From Sphingobium faniae (lineage in GTDB: Bacteria > Pseudomonadota > Alphaproteobacteria > Sphingomonadales > Sphingomonadaceae), in contig FMTU01000002.1 in the NCBI GenBank assembly GCA_900100475.1, positions 372,001-436,000 on the forward strand: DNA of 64,000 nucleotides, read 5' to 3'. A program made the translations under genes and the position numbers. This document shows positions 54,078-62,790 of the stretch, piece after piece. Every line of letters begins with the position of its first letter. Within the stretch, counting starts at the first letter, position 1. The notes under the pieces are model-generated. The model ran no database searches. It was not told the DNA's origin and saw nothing but the letters and a program-made list of their open reading frames with translations.

Positions 54078-55420
54078 TGCGCGCGCTCGACCTGTTCAGC
54101 GCCGCGGCGGGCGGATGGTCGCTCGGCCTGCATCACGCCGGCTTCATCACCGTGGCTGCCTGCGAGATCATCGAATGGCGCCGCATCCTCTATGCGGAGA
54201 ACAATCCCCATGTCCGGCTCTACGAAGATGTCCGATCCCTCACGGCAGGGCGACTTGTTTCCGACCTTGGATTTCTCCCCGACATCATCGTCGGATCGCC
54301 GCCGTGCCAGGACATCAGCAGCGCGAACACACGCGGCAAAGGCATCGACGGCGAGCGGTCGGGCCTCTACCTCGAAGCCGTCCGCCTGGTCGGAGATTGC
54401 CGCCCTCGCTGGTTCGCTTTTGAGAACAGCGCTAACCTCCGAACTCGCGGCGCTGACCGGCTGCTCGGCGAGTTGGAAGCGATCGGCTACGCCTGCGAAC
54501 CGTGCGTGGTGGCTGCTGAAAATGTCGGCGCCAACCATGTCCGCAAGCGGTCATGGCTTATCGGCTACGATCCCGAACAGCTTGCCGACGCCGCGCAGCA
54601 GCGACACTCGGCATGGCCCGGAGATGTGCAAGGTTCGCGGCGAGAAGCGGACGGGCATGAACCTGCCGACGATGATGCATCCGGCGGCATTGAACACCCT
54701 GCCGACCCCGATGGCGACGGACGGGATGCAGGACGGCGCGGGCGGCGGCGCGGGATCGACATATCCGCTGCGGATGATCCTCGCGACGCCGCGCAAGTCG
54801 GACGCGGATCGCGGCGGCCGGGGCGACGTATTGAGCCAGCTTCAGGGCCATGCGAGCCGTCATGCCGGGATGATGCCGACGCCGGTCAAACCGAACGGCG
54901 GCCGGCGATTGAGCCGACAGGAGATCGAGACGGGACGCCGGGCGAACGGCGCGAAGGCGCAGATCGACACGCCGAACCTGCTGCGCCATGCAGCGGAAAT
55001 CCTGCCGACGCCGACGAAGCGGGACAGCCGGATGGACGGCTGGAGTCCGGCCTACGACCGGCGGAAATCGCCGACGATGGACGCGGTGATGGACGGCGCG
55101 ATGACCGACCGGGCGCCGGACAAATGGGCAGGAGCCCGCGCGCTGGCGGCAATGCTGCGGAGCCATGGGCTGACTGGAACGGCGGCCTTGCCCATCACCT
55201 ATGGCTGGATGATGGGCTATCCGCCTGGGTGGCTGGCACGCGCATTGCGCTCGGCAGTCGCAAAGGGACGGCTGCGGCCAGTCTGATCGTCGAGGCGTTC
55301 GGCGACGCCGTTCTCCCACAAATCCCCGAAGCCATCGGCCGCGCGATCCTGCGCACCGAAGCCGCGCTCGACCTCGCGTTCGGGCAGACCCCCATCGACA
55401 TCACCGGAGACGAACGATGA
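54074..55420 (+). CDS. DNA cytosine-5 methyltransferase
   Basis: The N-terminal 160 residues form a C5-methyltransferase domain: ALDLFSAAAGGWSLGL (motif I), GSPPCQDISSANTRGKG (motif IV with the catalytic Cys), FAFENSANL (motif VI) and NVGANHVRKRSWLIGY (motif VIII). The C-terminus has FGDAVLPQIPEAIGRAIL, like motif X. The 240 residues between (about 165-405) are a Gly/Arg/Asp-rich stretch unlike the family, while the +1 frame there carries family-like sequence (see 54564-55286). Start is the ATG at 54074, overlapping the previous stop; GTG at 54068 is an alternative. Confidence 0.82.
   Translation: MMRALDLFSAAAGGWSLGLHHAGFITVAACEIIEWRRILYAENNPHVRLYEDVRSLTAGRLVSDLGFLPDIIVGSPPCQDISSANTRGKGIDGERSGLYLEAVRLVGDCRPRWFAFENSANLRTRGADRLLGELEAIGYACEPCVVAAENVGANHVRKRSWLIGYDPEQLADAAQQRHSAWPGDVQGSRREADGHEPADDDASGGIEHPADPDGDGRDAGRRGRRRGIDISAADDPRDAAQVGRGSRRPGRRIEPASGPCEPSCRDDADAGQTERRPAIEPTGDRDGTPGERREGADRHAEPAAPCSGNPADADEAGQPDGRLESGLRPAEIADDGRGDGRRDDRPGAGQMGRSPRAGGNAAEPWADWNGGLAHHLWLDDGLSAWVAGTRIALGSRKGTAAASLIVEAFGDAVLPQIPEAIGRAILRTEAALDLAFGQTPIDITGDER
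54564..55286 (+). other. Alternative-frame coding segment inside the cytosine methyltransferase gene
   Basis: In the +1 frame this stretch repeats the motif LPTPxxxD (SLPTPRSSD, LPTPMATDG, LATPRKSDADRGGRGD, MPTPVKPNG, LPTPTKRDS) and ends with MMGYPPGWLARAL. Both are hallmarks of the C-terminal half of many phage and ICE cytosine methyltransferases. In a 44-codon sample I counted 39 G/C third positions in this frame against 28 in the main frame. So the middle of the gene is most likely coded here, with a return to the first frame near 55284. Confidence 0.65.
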
Positions 55421-56004
55421 GCGATCCCGCGCGCCCGGAGCGCATCGACTTCAGCGGGTTTGAAGCCGCGCTACGCCGCAAGGCGGCGCAGCAGGCGCAA
55501 GCCCACGGCACACCGCCTGTTCCATCGGCACTGGCGTCGCATTCACGCCTGACCGAGGTCGAACTGACCTGGATCGAGAAGAAGCTGGAGCACTGGATAC
55601 GCTTCGGCCGCATCGCGCAGGATCGCATCCTGACACGCCGCACCCGTGTCGTCAGCTTCCGGCCCAGCGCGATCTTCGCCTTCGTGCGCTGGACCGCCAA
55701 CGACTATGGCACGGTCATCTCATGCATCGACGTGGTGCGCGCGATCGCGCCGGGCGAGCCTTACACGACGCTGCCGTTCGTGCGGCCGGGTGGCGATATC
55801 CTCCTGCACATTGAGGGCTGGCCCAAAGTCCAACAGGTGCTCGCCGCGATCGACGCGGTGGAGGCTGCAGGCGTCGATCCCTGCGATGCGGCGGCCGATC
55901 ATTGGCGGCACGTCCACAACCGCATCGCCGCCGGTCATCAGCCGCGCCCCTACACGATGGAGCGGCATCGCGCCTGGCTCAAGCGCCGGGAGATCGAAGG
56001 GTGA
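55417..56004 (+). CDS. DUF2840 domain protein
   Basis: A 195-residue protein of the DUF2840 family, found among transfer genes of alphaproteobacterial ICEs and plasmids: LTEVELTWIEKKLEHWIRFG, RWTANDYGTVIS and GEPYTTLPFVRPGGDILLHI, then DHWRHVHNRIAAGHQPRPYT (each at or under 20 residues). The function is not established; location next to the TraF peptidase suggests a role in pilus assembly. The ATG overlaps the methyltransferase stop and its own stop overlaps the traF start (GTGA). Confidence 0.9.
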   Translation: MSDPARPERIDFSGFEAALRRKAAQQAQAHGTPPVPSALASHSRLTEVELTWIEKKLEHWIRFGRIAQDRILTRRTRVVSFRPSAIFAFVRWTANDYGTVISCIDVVRAIAPGEPYTTLPFVRPGGDILLHIEGWPKVQQVLAAIDAVEAAGVDPCDAAADHWRHVHNRIAAGHQPRPYTMERHRAWLKRREIEG

Positions 56005-56579
56005 CGCGCAAGCATTATGCCTTCGTAGCGACCTTTGCCGGGACGATCTTTGCTGCGGCGTTCGGCATTATCGCGGCTGTCGATCCGTTCCCGCGCGTCA
56101 TCTGGAACGCCAGCGCCAGCGCGCCGATCGGGCTCTACCGGATACAGCCCGACAGCGATCCGGCCATTGGCTCGCTGGTCGCCATCACGCCGCCGGAGCG
56201 GTGGTCGCGCTGGATGGCCGAGCGCGCCTATCTGCCCGAGGGCGTGCCGCTGCTCAAAGCTGTCGCGGCGAAGGCAGGACAGCGGGTTTGCCGCATTGGC
56301 GACGCGGTGAGCGTCGATGCCCGGCGCGTCGCCATCGCCCGCGCCCGTGACAGCCGGGGCCGTCCGCTGCCGGTCTGGCAGGGCTGCCGCACGCTCAAAC
56401 GCGGCGAGATATTCCTGCTCAACCCGTCCGCCCCGGACAGTCTCGACGGCCGCTATTTCGGCCCGCTGCCGATCTCGACCGTCATCGGACGCGCAACGCC
56501 GCTGCATCTGCGCGCGGCATCCCCGTCACCTTCAACCCCCAGCAAAAAGGAGATCGGCCATGTCGACGAATATCTTTGA
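56001..56579 (+). CDS. traF: Conjugal transfer signal peptidase TraF (S26)
   Basis: A 192-residue membrane peptidase of the S26C family, which trims and cyclises the TrbC pilin. An N-terminal membrane helix (AFVATFAGTIFAAAFGII) is followed by NASASAPIGLYRI with the catalytic serine of the S-x-P-x-G box, and LLKAVAAKAGQRVCR with the catalytic lysine. Start is GTG at 56001. The last 20 bp overlap the next DUF736 gene. The matching trb genes begin at 63017. Confidence 0.9.
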   Translation: MTRKHYAFVATFAGTIFAAAFGIIAAVDPFPRVIWNASASAPIGLYRIQPDSDPAIGSLVAITPPERWSRWMAERAYLPEGVPLLKAVAAKAGQRVCRIGDAVSVDARRVAIARARDSRGRPLPVWQGCRTLKRGEIFLLNPSAPDSLDGRYFGPLPISTVIGRATPLHLRAASPSPSTPSKKEIGHVDEYL

Positions 56580-56892
56580 ACCCACCGCCAGCGGTTATGC
56601 AGGCCGCGCCCGGTATTTCGGCATCGACGAGCAAATCATGCTGGTTGCGATCGATCCGGGCGACACCGAGAACGCGCCCGATTACCGCATCCATCTCGAC
56701 GACGAGCACGGCCCCGAGATCGGCGGCGCCTGGAAACGGGTCGGCGAACGCGCGGGCAATTATATCGCGCTGGAGATCGACAGCCCGCTTTTCTCCGCGC
56801 CGTTCCGGCCGGTGCTGTTCCGCGCCGACGACGACAGGCAGACGTTCCGGCTGACGTGGAAGCGCCCCAGGCCGCGCGACGATCGGAGCTGA
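56560..56892 (+). CDS. DUF736 family protein (second copy)
   Basis: A 110-residue DUF736 protein (NAPDYRIHLDDEHGPEIGGAW, in part; ERAGNYIALEIDSPLF; TFRLTWKRPR), diverged from the copy at 46786-47103. The ATG at 56560 follows an AAGGAG site 7 bases upstream, placed inside the end of traF. It is part of the coupled transfer operon. Function unknown. Confidence 0.9.
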   Translation: MSTNIFEPTASGYAGRARYFGIDEQIMLVAIDPGDTENAPDYRIHLDDEHGPEIGGAWKRVGERAGNYIALEIDSPLFSAPFRPVLFRADDDRQTFRLTWKRPRPRDDRS

Positions 56893-56895
56893 TCG

Positions 56896-57762
56896 GTGCC
56901 GATCCTGCTCACCCTTTTGTTCGCGGAAAGGCCGTTTCACCCCTTCGTCCCGCTCGGTCGCAGGCCGGCCGGCGCGCGCAGTGAAGGTCAAGGGCGGCCC
57001 TCGGCCGGCGCCTTGCGCGCACCCTTTACCGGAGCGAGCACGCTGGCAGGCTGGCGGCGAAGCGGGGGCGGGTCGGCTGCGCTGTTCGCAGTCCTGCTGC
57101 TGCTCACGGCGGGCGCCACGCCCGTCGCCGCACAGGTGCAGGACGCATCGGCCGACCGCACGACAGCGGTCCATCCTTATGCCGTCCATGTCGCCGATGC
57201 GGCCCGGCGCTTCGGCATCCCCGATCGCTGGATATGGGCTGTCATGCACGTCGAGAGCAACGGCGATGTCCGCGCCGTCTCGACGGCCGGGGCGATGGGT
57301 CTCATGCAGATCATGCCCGGCACCTGGGCGAACCTTCGTGCCCGCTACGGGCTGGGGAACGATCCCTATGATGTCCGCGACAACATCATGGCAGGCGCGG
57401 CCTATCTGCGCGCGATGCACGACCGCTACGGCAATCCGGCCGCCATGCTTGCTGCCTATAATGCGGGACCGGGCCGCTATGACGAATATCTGTCGCGCGG
57501 CCGTCCGCTGCCCGCCGAGACGCGCGCCTATCTGGTGAAGCTGGCGCCGATGGTCGGTGGTGTGGGCGACGTCCAGCTTGTCGCCGCGACGCCACCCGAT
57601 CCCTTTGCCTGGCGTCGCGCTGCACTGTTCGCGACGCGGGCGAACGACGATCCGGCTGCACTGGAACCGTCACCGGATGCACGCCTGGCCGATATTCGCG
57701 CTGCGGTCGAACCAGCCGCGAACAGTCTGTTCGTCGCGCTGTCGGGGCGGAGGCAGCCATGA
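56896..57762 (+). CDS. Lytic transglycosylase (conjugation-associated)
   Basis: A 288-residue murein-cleaving enzyme that opens the wall for the transfer apparatus (VirB1/TrbN-like). Residues 1-60 are polar and low-complexity, followed by a membrane or signal segment (LFAVLLLLTAGATPVAA). The SLT domain has the catalytic glutamate in AVMHVESNGDVRAVS and the signatures GAMGLMQIMPGTW and LAAYNAGPGRYDEYL. Start is GTG at 56896; a later start nearer the signal segment is possible. The stop overlaps the next gene (ATGA). Confidence 0.9.
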   Translation: MPILLTLLFAERPFHPFVPLGRRPAGARSEGQGRPSAGALRAPFTGASTLAGWRRSGGGSAALFAVLLLLTAGATPVAAQVQDASADRTTAVHPYAVHVADAARRFGIPDRWIWAVMHVESNGDVRAVSTAGAMGLMQIMPGTWANLRARYGLGNDPYDVRDNIMAGAAYLRAMHDRYGNPAAMLAAYNAGPGRYDEYLSRGRPLPAETRAYLVKLAPMVGGVGDVQLVAATPPDPFAWRRAALFATRANDDPAALEPSPDARLADIRAAVEPAANSLFVALSGRRQP

Positions 57763-58340
57763 AGATAGCCTATGCCGACCCGCCCTATATCGGCTGCGCG
57801 CATCTCTACCGCGACCATCCCGATTATGCGGGCGAGGTCGATCACCGCGCGCTGATCGAGCGGCTCGAACGCGATTATGACGGCTGGATATTGCACGCCG
57901 CCGCGACGCCGGAATCGGTCGCCACGCTCGCGCCGCTGGTTCACCAAACCGGCGCGCGGTGGATGGCCTGGGTCAAGGGTTTCGCCGCGTTCAAGCGCAA
58001 TGTGCCGGTCGCCTATGCGTGGGAACCCGTCATCGTAAAGCCCGCGCGCAAGCCCGTGGTCAGCAAACGGCTGGTCCTGCGCGACTGGATCGAATGCCCG
58101 ATCACGTTGCGCCGCGGCCTCACTGGCGCCAAGCCCGAAGCGGTTTGCCATTGGGCGTTCGAGACGGCCGCAGCGCGTCCCGACGACACGCTCGACGACC
58201 TGTTCCCCGGCACCGGCGCCGTCGCCGAAGCGTGGCGAACCTGGCGCCTCAAGTTCGCGCTGCCGGACGATCCGGCCGCTGTTCCGCCGCGGTCGGGCTG
58301 CGCGTCGTCTCCCGGCGAGCGGGAGGCCGGCACACCATGA
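57759..58340 (+). CDS. Small DNA methyltransferase-like protein
   Basis: A 193-residue protein with DPPYIG at residues 7-12 (motif IV, adenine/cytosine-N4 type) and a degenerate SAM-loop segment DDLFPGTGAVAEAW near residue 150, in the order IV-I. It lacks the target-recognition domain size of full enzymes. It might methylate DNA with relaxed specificity, or be a structural relative. It is coupled to the lytic transglycosylase gene before it and to the small gene after it, both through ATGA overlaps. Confidence 0.75.
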   Translation: MKIAYADPPYIGCAHLYRDHPDYAGEVDHRALIERLERDYDGWILHAAATPESVATLAPLVHQTGARWMAWVKGFAAFKRNVPVAYAWEPVIVKPARKPVVSKRLVLRDWIECPITLRRGLTGAKPEAVCHWAFETAAARPDDTLDDLFPGTGAVAEAWRTWRLKFALPDDPAAVPPRSGCASSPGEREAGTP

Positions 58341-58582
58341 CCGCCCGCGTTTTCAAAGTGCCTGCATGGAAAGTGGAAGTGCCTGGAAGGGCAGGAAAAA
58401 GCCGAAGGAAGGGAGGGCAAGATAGAAGCCGCACCCCATTTTCTCGAAAAGCCACGGCTTTTCATGGGGTTCATGCGGGTGCGTCGGTCGACGAGCGTGC
58501 CGCTCGGAAGGAAAAAGCAAGCAAATTCAAAGCGCGCAATGGCACCATAGGCCATTTTCGGCGGAAAGCGGCCCGGCCATGA
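58337..58582 (+). CDS. Small basic protein upstream of the relaxase
   Basis: An 81-residue frame (MTARVFKVPAWKVEVPGRAG…GTIGHFRRKAARP), strongly basic, without a recognised family. Its ATG overlaps the stop of the methyltransferase-like gene and its stop overlaps the relaxase start, both as ATGA. Such exact coupling argues that it is translated, possibly as a DNA-binding accessory protein near oriT. The repetitive Lys/Arg/Gly composition could also arise from a noncoding region, so the call is cautious. Confidence 0.45.
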   Translation: MTARVFKVPAWKVEVPGRAGKSRRKGGQDRSRTPFSRKATAFHGVHAGASVDERAARKEKASKFKARNGTIGHFRRKAARP

Positions 58583-60351
58583 GTGAGGATGGCGATTTTC
58601 GCATCCGGCCGGGCAAGGTCAGGGACAGGGCGGCCGGACAGGGCCGTAAAGCGCGCGGGTTTGTCGCCCAGGTGCTGCGCGTCGCCGCGCGGAGTAGTGG
58701 CGGCCGGCGATCGGGCGGATCGCGCCCGCGCGGGCAATCGAACTTCGGCCGGGGCCGCACGGCCTTCGCGCGCAGCCGCCTGTTCGGATCGGGGCGGCGC
58801 GTGCTGGTCAAGATGGTGCCCGTCACCCGCTTCTCCCGGAGCGGCCGACCCAGAGCGCCGTTGTCCGCGCACATCGCCTATCTCAAACGTGAGGGCGTCA
58901 CCCGCGACGGCTCGCCCGCGCGGATGTTCGATGCGACAAGCGACGGCGCCGACGATCGCGCGTTCACCGATCTCTGCAAGGATGACCGGCATCATTTCAG
59001 GATCATCGTCTCGCCCGAGGACGCGGCGGACCTCACCGACCTGCGTGAATATACCCGCGATCTCGTCCGCCAGATGGAGGTGGACCTCGGAACCCGCCTC
59101 GAATGGATCGCGGTCGATCACTGGAACACCGGCAATCCGCATGTCCATCTGCTGGTGCGCGGCGTCGACGACCAGGGCGCCGACCTTGTTATCAACCGCG
59201 ACTATATCAGCCACAACCTGCGTTCGCGCGCCGAGGAACTGACGCAGGCCGAACTCGGCCCGAAGCCCGAGCATGAAATCCAGCGCACGCTTACCCAAGA
59301 GGTGACAGCCGAACGCTGGACGAAGCTGGATGCCGAGATCGGCCGCTCGGCCGACGAGCTGGGGGTCATCGACTTGCGCCCCGAGCATCCCGGCCCCGAC
59401 GATCCCCGCGTCCGCCGCCTGATGATCGGCCGCTTGCAGCATCTGGAGACGATGGGCCTCGCCGCCCAAGCCGAGCGCGGCCAATGGGTCATGGCCGAGG
59501 ACGCGCAAGCGAAGCTGCGCGAGTTGGGCGCGCGCGGCGACATCATCCGCACCATCGGCCGAGCGCTGAACGATCGCGGACAGGATCGCCCGCTCGACAG
59601 CTATGCGATCGTGAGCGCGCCGCCCGAAAAGCCCATCGCTGGCCGGTTGATCGACAAGGGCTTGCACGATGAACTCACCGGCACGGCCTATGCGGTGATC
59701 GATGGAACGGACGGGCGCACCCACCATCTCCGGCTTCCCGGCATCGAGGCGCTGGAACACAGCCCCGATGTGGGCGGTATCGTCGAGCTGCGCGCCATCG
59801 GCCGGGCGGGCGAGCAGAAGCCGAGGCTGTTCCTCGCGACGCGCTCCGATTTCGACCTTGCCGCCCAGGTGAAAGCGCCGGGCGCGACCTGGCTCGACCA
59901 TCGGCTGATCGAGCGCGGCACGAATATCGGGACAAGCGGCTTCGGCGCGGAAGTGCGCCGGGCGATGGACGAGCGCACCGACCATCTTGTCCGCGAGGGA
60001 CTGGCCCGGCGCTATGGCGAGCGCGTCGTCTTCCAGCGAGGCCTTCTCGACACGCTGCGCCGCCGCGAACTGGACGCGACGGGCGCCGAAACCGCAAGCC
60101 GGACGGGACTCGCCTACCGGCCCACCAATCCCGGCGACAAGGTCGCCGGTATCTGCCGCCAGCGTCTCGCGCTTTCCTCCGGTCGCTTCGCCATGATCGA
60201 GAGTCTGGGTGGAGATGGGGCACTGGGCTTCCGGCTCGTGCCCTGGTCGAACGACCTCGACCGCCAGATCGGCCGCCAGATCGCCGGCGTTGCTCGCGAT
60301 GGCGGCGGCATCGGCTGGTCGCTGGGACGCAAGCGCGGTCTCGGCATCTGA
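58579..60351 (+). CDS. Relaxase (MobP/VirD2-like with DUF3363)
   Basis: A 590-residue relaxase that nicks oriT and pilots the strand to the recipient. The N-terminal 75 residues are basic. The relaxase domain follows with RAPLSAHIAYLKREGVTRDG, HHFRIIVSPEDA and the metal-binding histidines in NTGNPHVHLLVRG. The DUF3363 C-terminal domain includes PLDSYAIVSAP, VIDGTDGRTHHLRLPG. This is the RlxS-type relaxase of ICEMlSymR7A relatives. Its oriT should lie close by. Confidence 0.92.
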   Translation: MSEDGDFRIRPGKVRDRAAGQGRKARGFVAQVLRVAARSSGGRRSGGSRPRGQSNFGRGRTAFARSRLFGSGRRVLVKMVPVTRFSRSGRPRAPLSAHIAYLKREGVTRDGSPARMFDATSDGADDRAFTDLCKDDRHHFRIIVSPEDAADLTDLREYTRDLVRQMEVDLGTRLEWIAVDHWNTGNPHVHLLVRGVDDQGADLVINRDYISHNLRSRAEELTQAELGPKPEHEIQRTLTQEVTAERWTKLDAEIGRSADELGVIDLRPEHPGPDDPRVRRLMIGRLQHLETMGLAAQAERGQWVMAEDAQAKLRELGARGDIIRTIGRALNDRGQDRPLDSYAIVSAPPEKPIAGRLIDKGLHDELTGTAYAVIDGTDGRTHHLRLPGIEALEHSPDVGGIVELRAIGRAGEQKPRLFLATRSDFDLAAQVKAPGATWLDHRLIERGTNIGTSGFGAEVRRAMDERTDHLVREGLARRYGERVVFQRGLLDTLRRRELDATGAETASRTGLAYRPTNPGDKVAGICRQRLALSSGRFAMIESLGGDGALGFRLVPWSNDLDRQIGRQIAGVARDGGGIGWSLGRKRGLGI

Positions 60352-60366
60352 ACAAGGAGACTTCCC

Positions 60367-62352
60367 ATGTCCGCGACCAAAATCCTGTGGGGCCAGATCG
60401 CCGCCGTTTCCCTGATCGTGCTGATCGCGATCTGGAGCGCGACGCAATGGACGGCATCGGCGCTGGCCTATCAGCCCGAGCTTGGCCCGCCCTGGTGCAT
60501 GGCTCTCGGCTGGCCGGTCTATCCGCCATACGCCTTCTTCTGGTGGTGGTTCTCGTTCGACGCCTATGCCCCCGACATATTCCAGACCGGCGCATATATC
60601 GCCGTCTCTGGCGGCTTCGTGTCGATCGCGGTCGCCATCGCCATGTCGGTCTGGCGCGCACGGGAAGCGAAGAACGCCGAAACCTATGGCTCGGCGCGCT
60701 GGGCGACCGAAGACGAGGTGCGCGCGGCCGGACTGCTCGGCGATAACGGTGTGGTGCTCGGCAAGCTGGGCCGCGCTTATCTGCGTCACGACGGCCCCGA
60801 GCATGTGCTCTGCTACGCGCCGACCCGCAGCGGCAAGGGCGTCGGCCTCGTCGTGCCCTCGCTTTTGACATGGCCGGAATCGGCGATCGTGCACGACATC
60901 AAGGGCGAGAACTGGACACTGACCGCGGGGTTCCGCTCGCAGCATGGCCGGGTGCTGCTGTTCGATCCGACCAACGCGGCGTCCGCCGCCTACAATCCGC
61001 TGCTGGAGGTGCGGCGCGGCCAATGGGAAGTTCGCGACGTCCAGAATGTGGCCGACGTGCTGGTCGATCCCGAAGGCAGCCTCGAAAAGCGCAACCATTG
61101 GGAAAAGACCTCGCACGCGCTGCTGGTCGGCGCGATCCTGCATGTCCTCTATGCCGAACCCGACAAGACGCTGGCCGGGGTCGCCGCTTTCCTGTCCGAC
61201 CCGGCGCGGACGATCGAGCAGACATTGGCCGCGATGATGGCGACGCCGCATCTCGGCGAAGCCGGCGTGCATCCGGTGGTGGCGTCAGCCGCACGCGAAC
61301 TACTCAACAAGAGCGACAACGAGCGGTCGGGCGTGCTGTCCACCGCCATGTCGTTCCTCGGTCTCTATCGCGATCCGGTAGTGGCGGCCGTCACGCGAGC
61401 CTGCCACTGGCGCATCATGGATCTGGTCGCGGGCGAGCGGCCGGCGACGCTCTACCTCGTCGTGCCGCCCAGCGATATCAGCCGGACCAAGCCGCTGATT
61501 CGCCTGATGCTCAACCAGATCGGCCGGCGATTGACCGAGGAACTGAACCCGACCGGACAGCGCCATCGCCTGCTGCTGATGCTCGACGAGTTCCCGGCGC
61601 TGGGCCGGCTCGACTTCTTCGAATCCGCGCTGGCGTTCATGGCCGGGTATGGGATCAAGGGCTTCCTGATCGCACAGTCGCTGAACCAGATCGAGAAAGC
61701 CTATGGGCGGGACAACGCGATCCTCGACAACTGCCATGTCCGGGTAAGCTTCGCGACCAACAACGAGCAGACGGGAGAGCGCGTGTCGAAGGCGCTCGGC
61801 ACCAGGACCGAGATGAAGGCGATGAAGAATTATGCCGGCCACCGGCTCTCGCCCTGGCTTGGGCATCTGATGGTCTCGCGCTCCGAGACCGCCCGCCAGC
61901 TGCTGACCCAGGGTGAGGTCATGCAGCTTCCGCCCGACGAGGAAATCATCATGGTGTCGGGCGTCCATCCGATCCGCGCGAAGAAAGCGGCCTATTACAC
62001 CGATCGGCGTCTGGACACGCGAGTCATGGCGCCGCCCGATCCGGCCGCATGGGAAAATCGGGAACTTTGTCCCGACGACTGGACAGGGCTTGCCGCCGCG
62101 GCCGATCCCGGCGCGGTCGCGGCGATCATCCGGGCACAGGAGGACGCCGCCAATAGCGGGCTGCGCCGCGAACCCGAACTGCCCGATCATGTCGCCATCG
62201 TAAAGGAGACGGCGCCCACGCCGCCCGCGCAGGAGTTTTCGATTCTCGAGGACGAGCCCGAGGATGCTGCGCGCCAGGCGGCGGCGCGGCGGCGGATGCA
62301 GGGCATCGCGCGGCAGGCGTCGCTCGACCCCGACGACGGTATCGAACTGTAG
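60367..62352 (+). CDS. traG: Type IV coupling protein TraG/VirD4
   Basis: A 661-residue hexameric ATPase linking the relaxosome to the secretion channel. Two N-terminal membrane helices (residues 7-30 and 76-98) precede the P loop APTRSGKGVGLVVPS and the Walker B segment LLLMLDEFPALGRL. The later FLIAQSLNQIEKAYG and NCHVRVSFATNNEQT are family features. An AAGGAG site lies 8 bases before the ATG. Confidence 0.95.
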   Translation: MSATKILWGQIAAVSLIVLIAIWSATQWTASALAYQPELGPPWCMALGWPVYPPYAFFWWWFSFDAYAPDIFQTGAYIAVSGGFVSIAVAIAMSVWRAREAKNAETYGSARWATEDEVRAAGLLGDNGVVLGKLGRAYLRHDGPEHVLCYAPTRSGKGVGLVVPSLLTWPESAIVHDIKGENWTLTAGFRSQHGRVLLFDPTNAASAAYNPLLEVRRGQWEVRDVQNVADVLVDPEGSLEKRNHWEKTSHALLVGAILHVLYAEPDKTLAGVAAFLSDPARTIEQTLAAMMATPHLGEAGVHPVVASAARELLNKSDNERSGVLSTAMSFLGLYRDPVVAAVTRACHWRIMDLVAGERPATLYLVVPPSDISRTKPLIRLMLNQIGRRLTEELNPTGQRHRLLLMLDEFPALGRLDFFESALAFMAGYGIKGFLIAQSLNQIEKAYGRDNAILDNCHVRVSFATNNEQTGERVSKALGTRTEMKAMKNYAGHRLSPWLGHLMVSRSETARQLLTQGEVMQLPPDEEIIMVSGVHPIRAKKAAYYTDRRLDTRVMAPPDPAAWENRELCPDDWTGLAAAADPGAVAAIIRAQEDAANSGLRREPELPDHVAIVKETAPTPPAQEFSILEDEPEDAARQAAARRRMQGIARQASLDPDDGIEL

Positions 62353-62361
62353 GAGCATGTC

Positions 62362-62790
62362 ATGCGTGTCCGACTCAATGTCTATTTCCCGCCCGAACTG
62401 GCCAGGCAGGTCAGCGAACTGGCGATCCGGCGCCGCATCTCGCGCTCGGCGATCGTGGAAGCGGCGGTCGCTTCCTGGATGTCGCCGGACGGCGCCGACC
62501 GGCTGGAGGCGGCCTTCGCGCGGCGGCTCGATCGGCTCTCGCGCCAGGTCCAGCGGCTTGAGCGCAATACCGGCCTCACCACCGAGGCGCTGGCTCTGTT
62601 TGTGCGCTTCTGGCTGTCGGTCACGCCGCCGCTTCCCGACGAGGACCAGGCGGCCGCCCAGGTGAAGGGCCGCAAGCGTTATGAGGGCTTCGTCGAGACG
62701 CTCGGCCGGCGCTATGCCAGCGGCAAGACCCTGCTCGATGAAATACCGGAGGATATTGGAGAACAGGACGATAGTAATCTTGGCACATGA
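62362..62790 (+). CDS. CopG/ribbon-helix-helix regulator
   Basis: A 142-residue protein whose N-terminus forms a ribbon-helix-helix (RVRLNVYFPPELARQVSELA, RRRISRSAIVEAAVASWM) and whose C-terminus is a helical domain. In related elements it sits between traG and trbB and probably controls the trb operon. The ATG follows a GGAGC site closely. The inverted repeats downstream (62863-62881) could be its operator. Confidence 0.88.
   Translation: MRVRLNVYFPPELARQVSELAIRRRISRSAIVEAAVASWMSPDGADRLEAAFARRLDRLSRQVQRLERNTGLTTEALALFVRFWLSVTPPLPDEDQAAAQVKGRKRYEGFVETLGRRYASGKTLLDEIPEDIGEQDDSNLGT

Noticed and set aside
58471-61272. 933-codon open frame on the minus strand
   Set aside because: It covers the relaxase and the start of traG in antisense and shows no domain.
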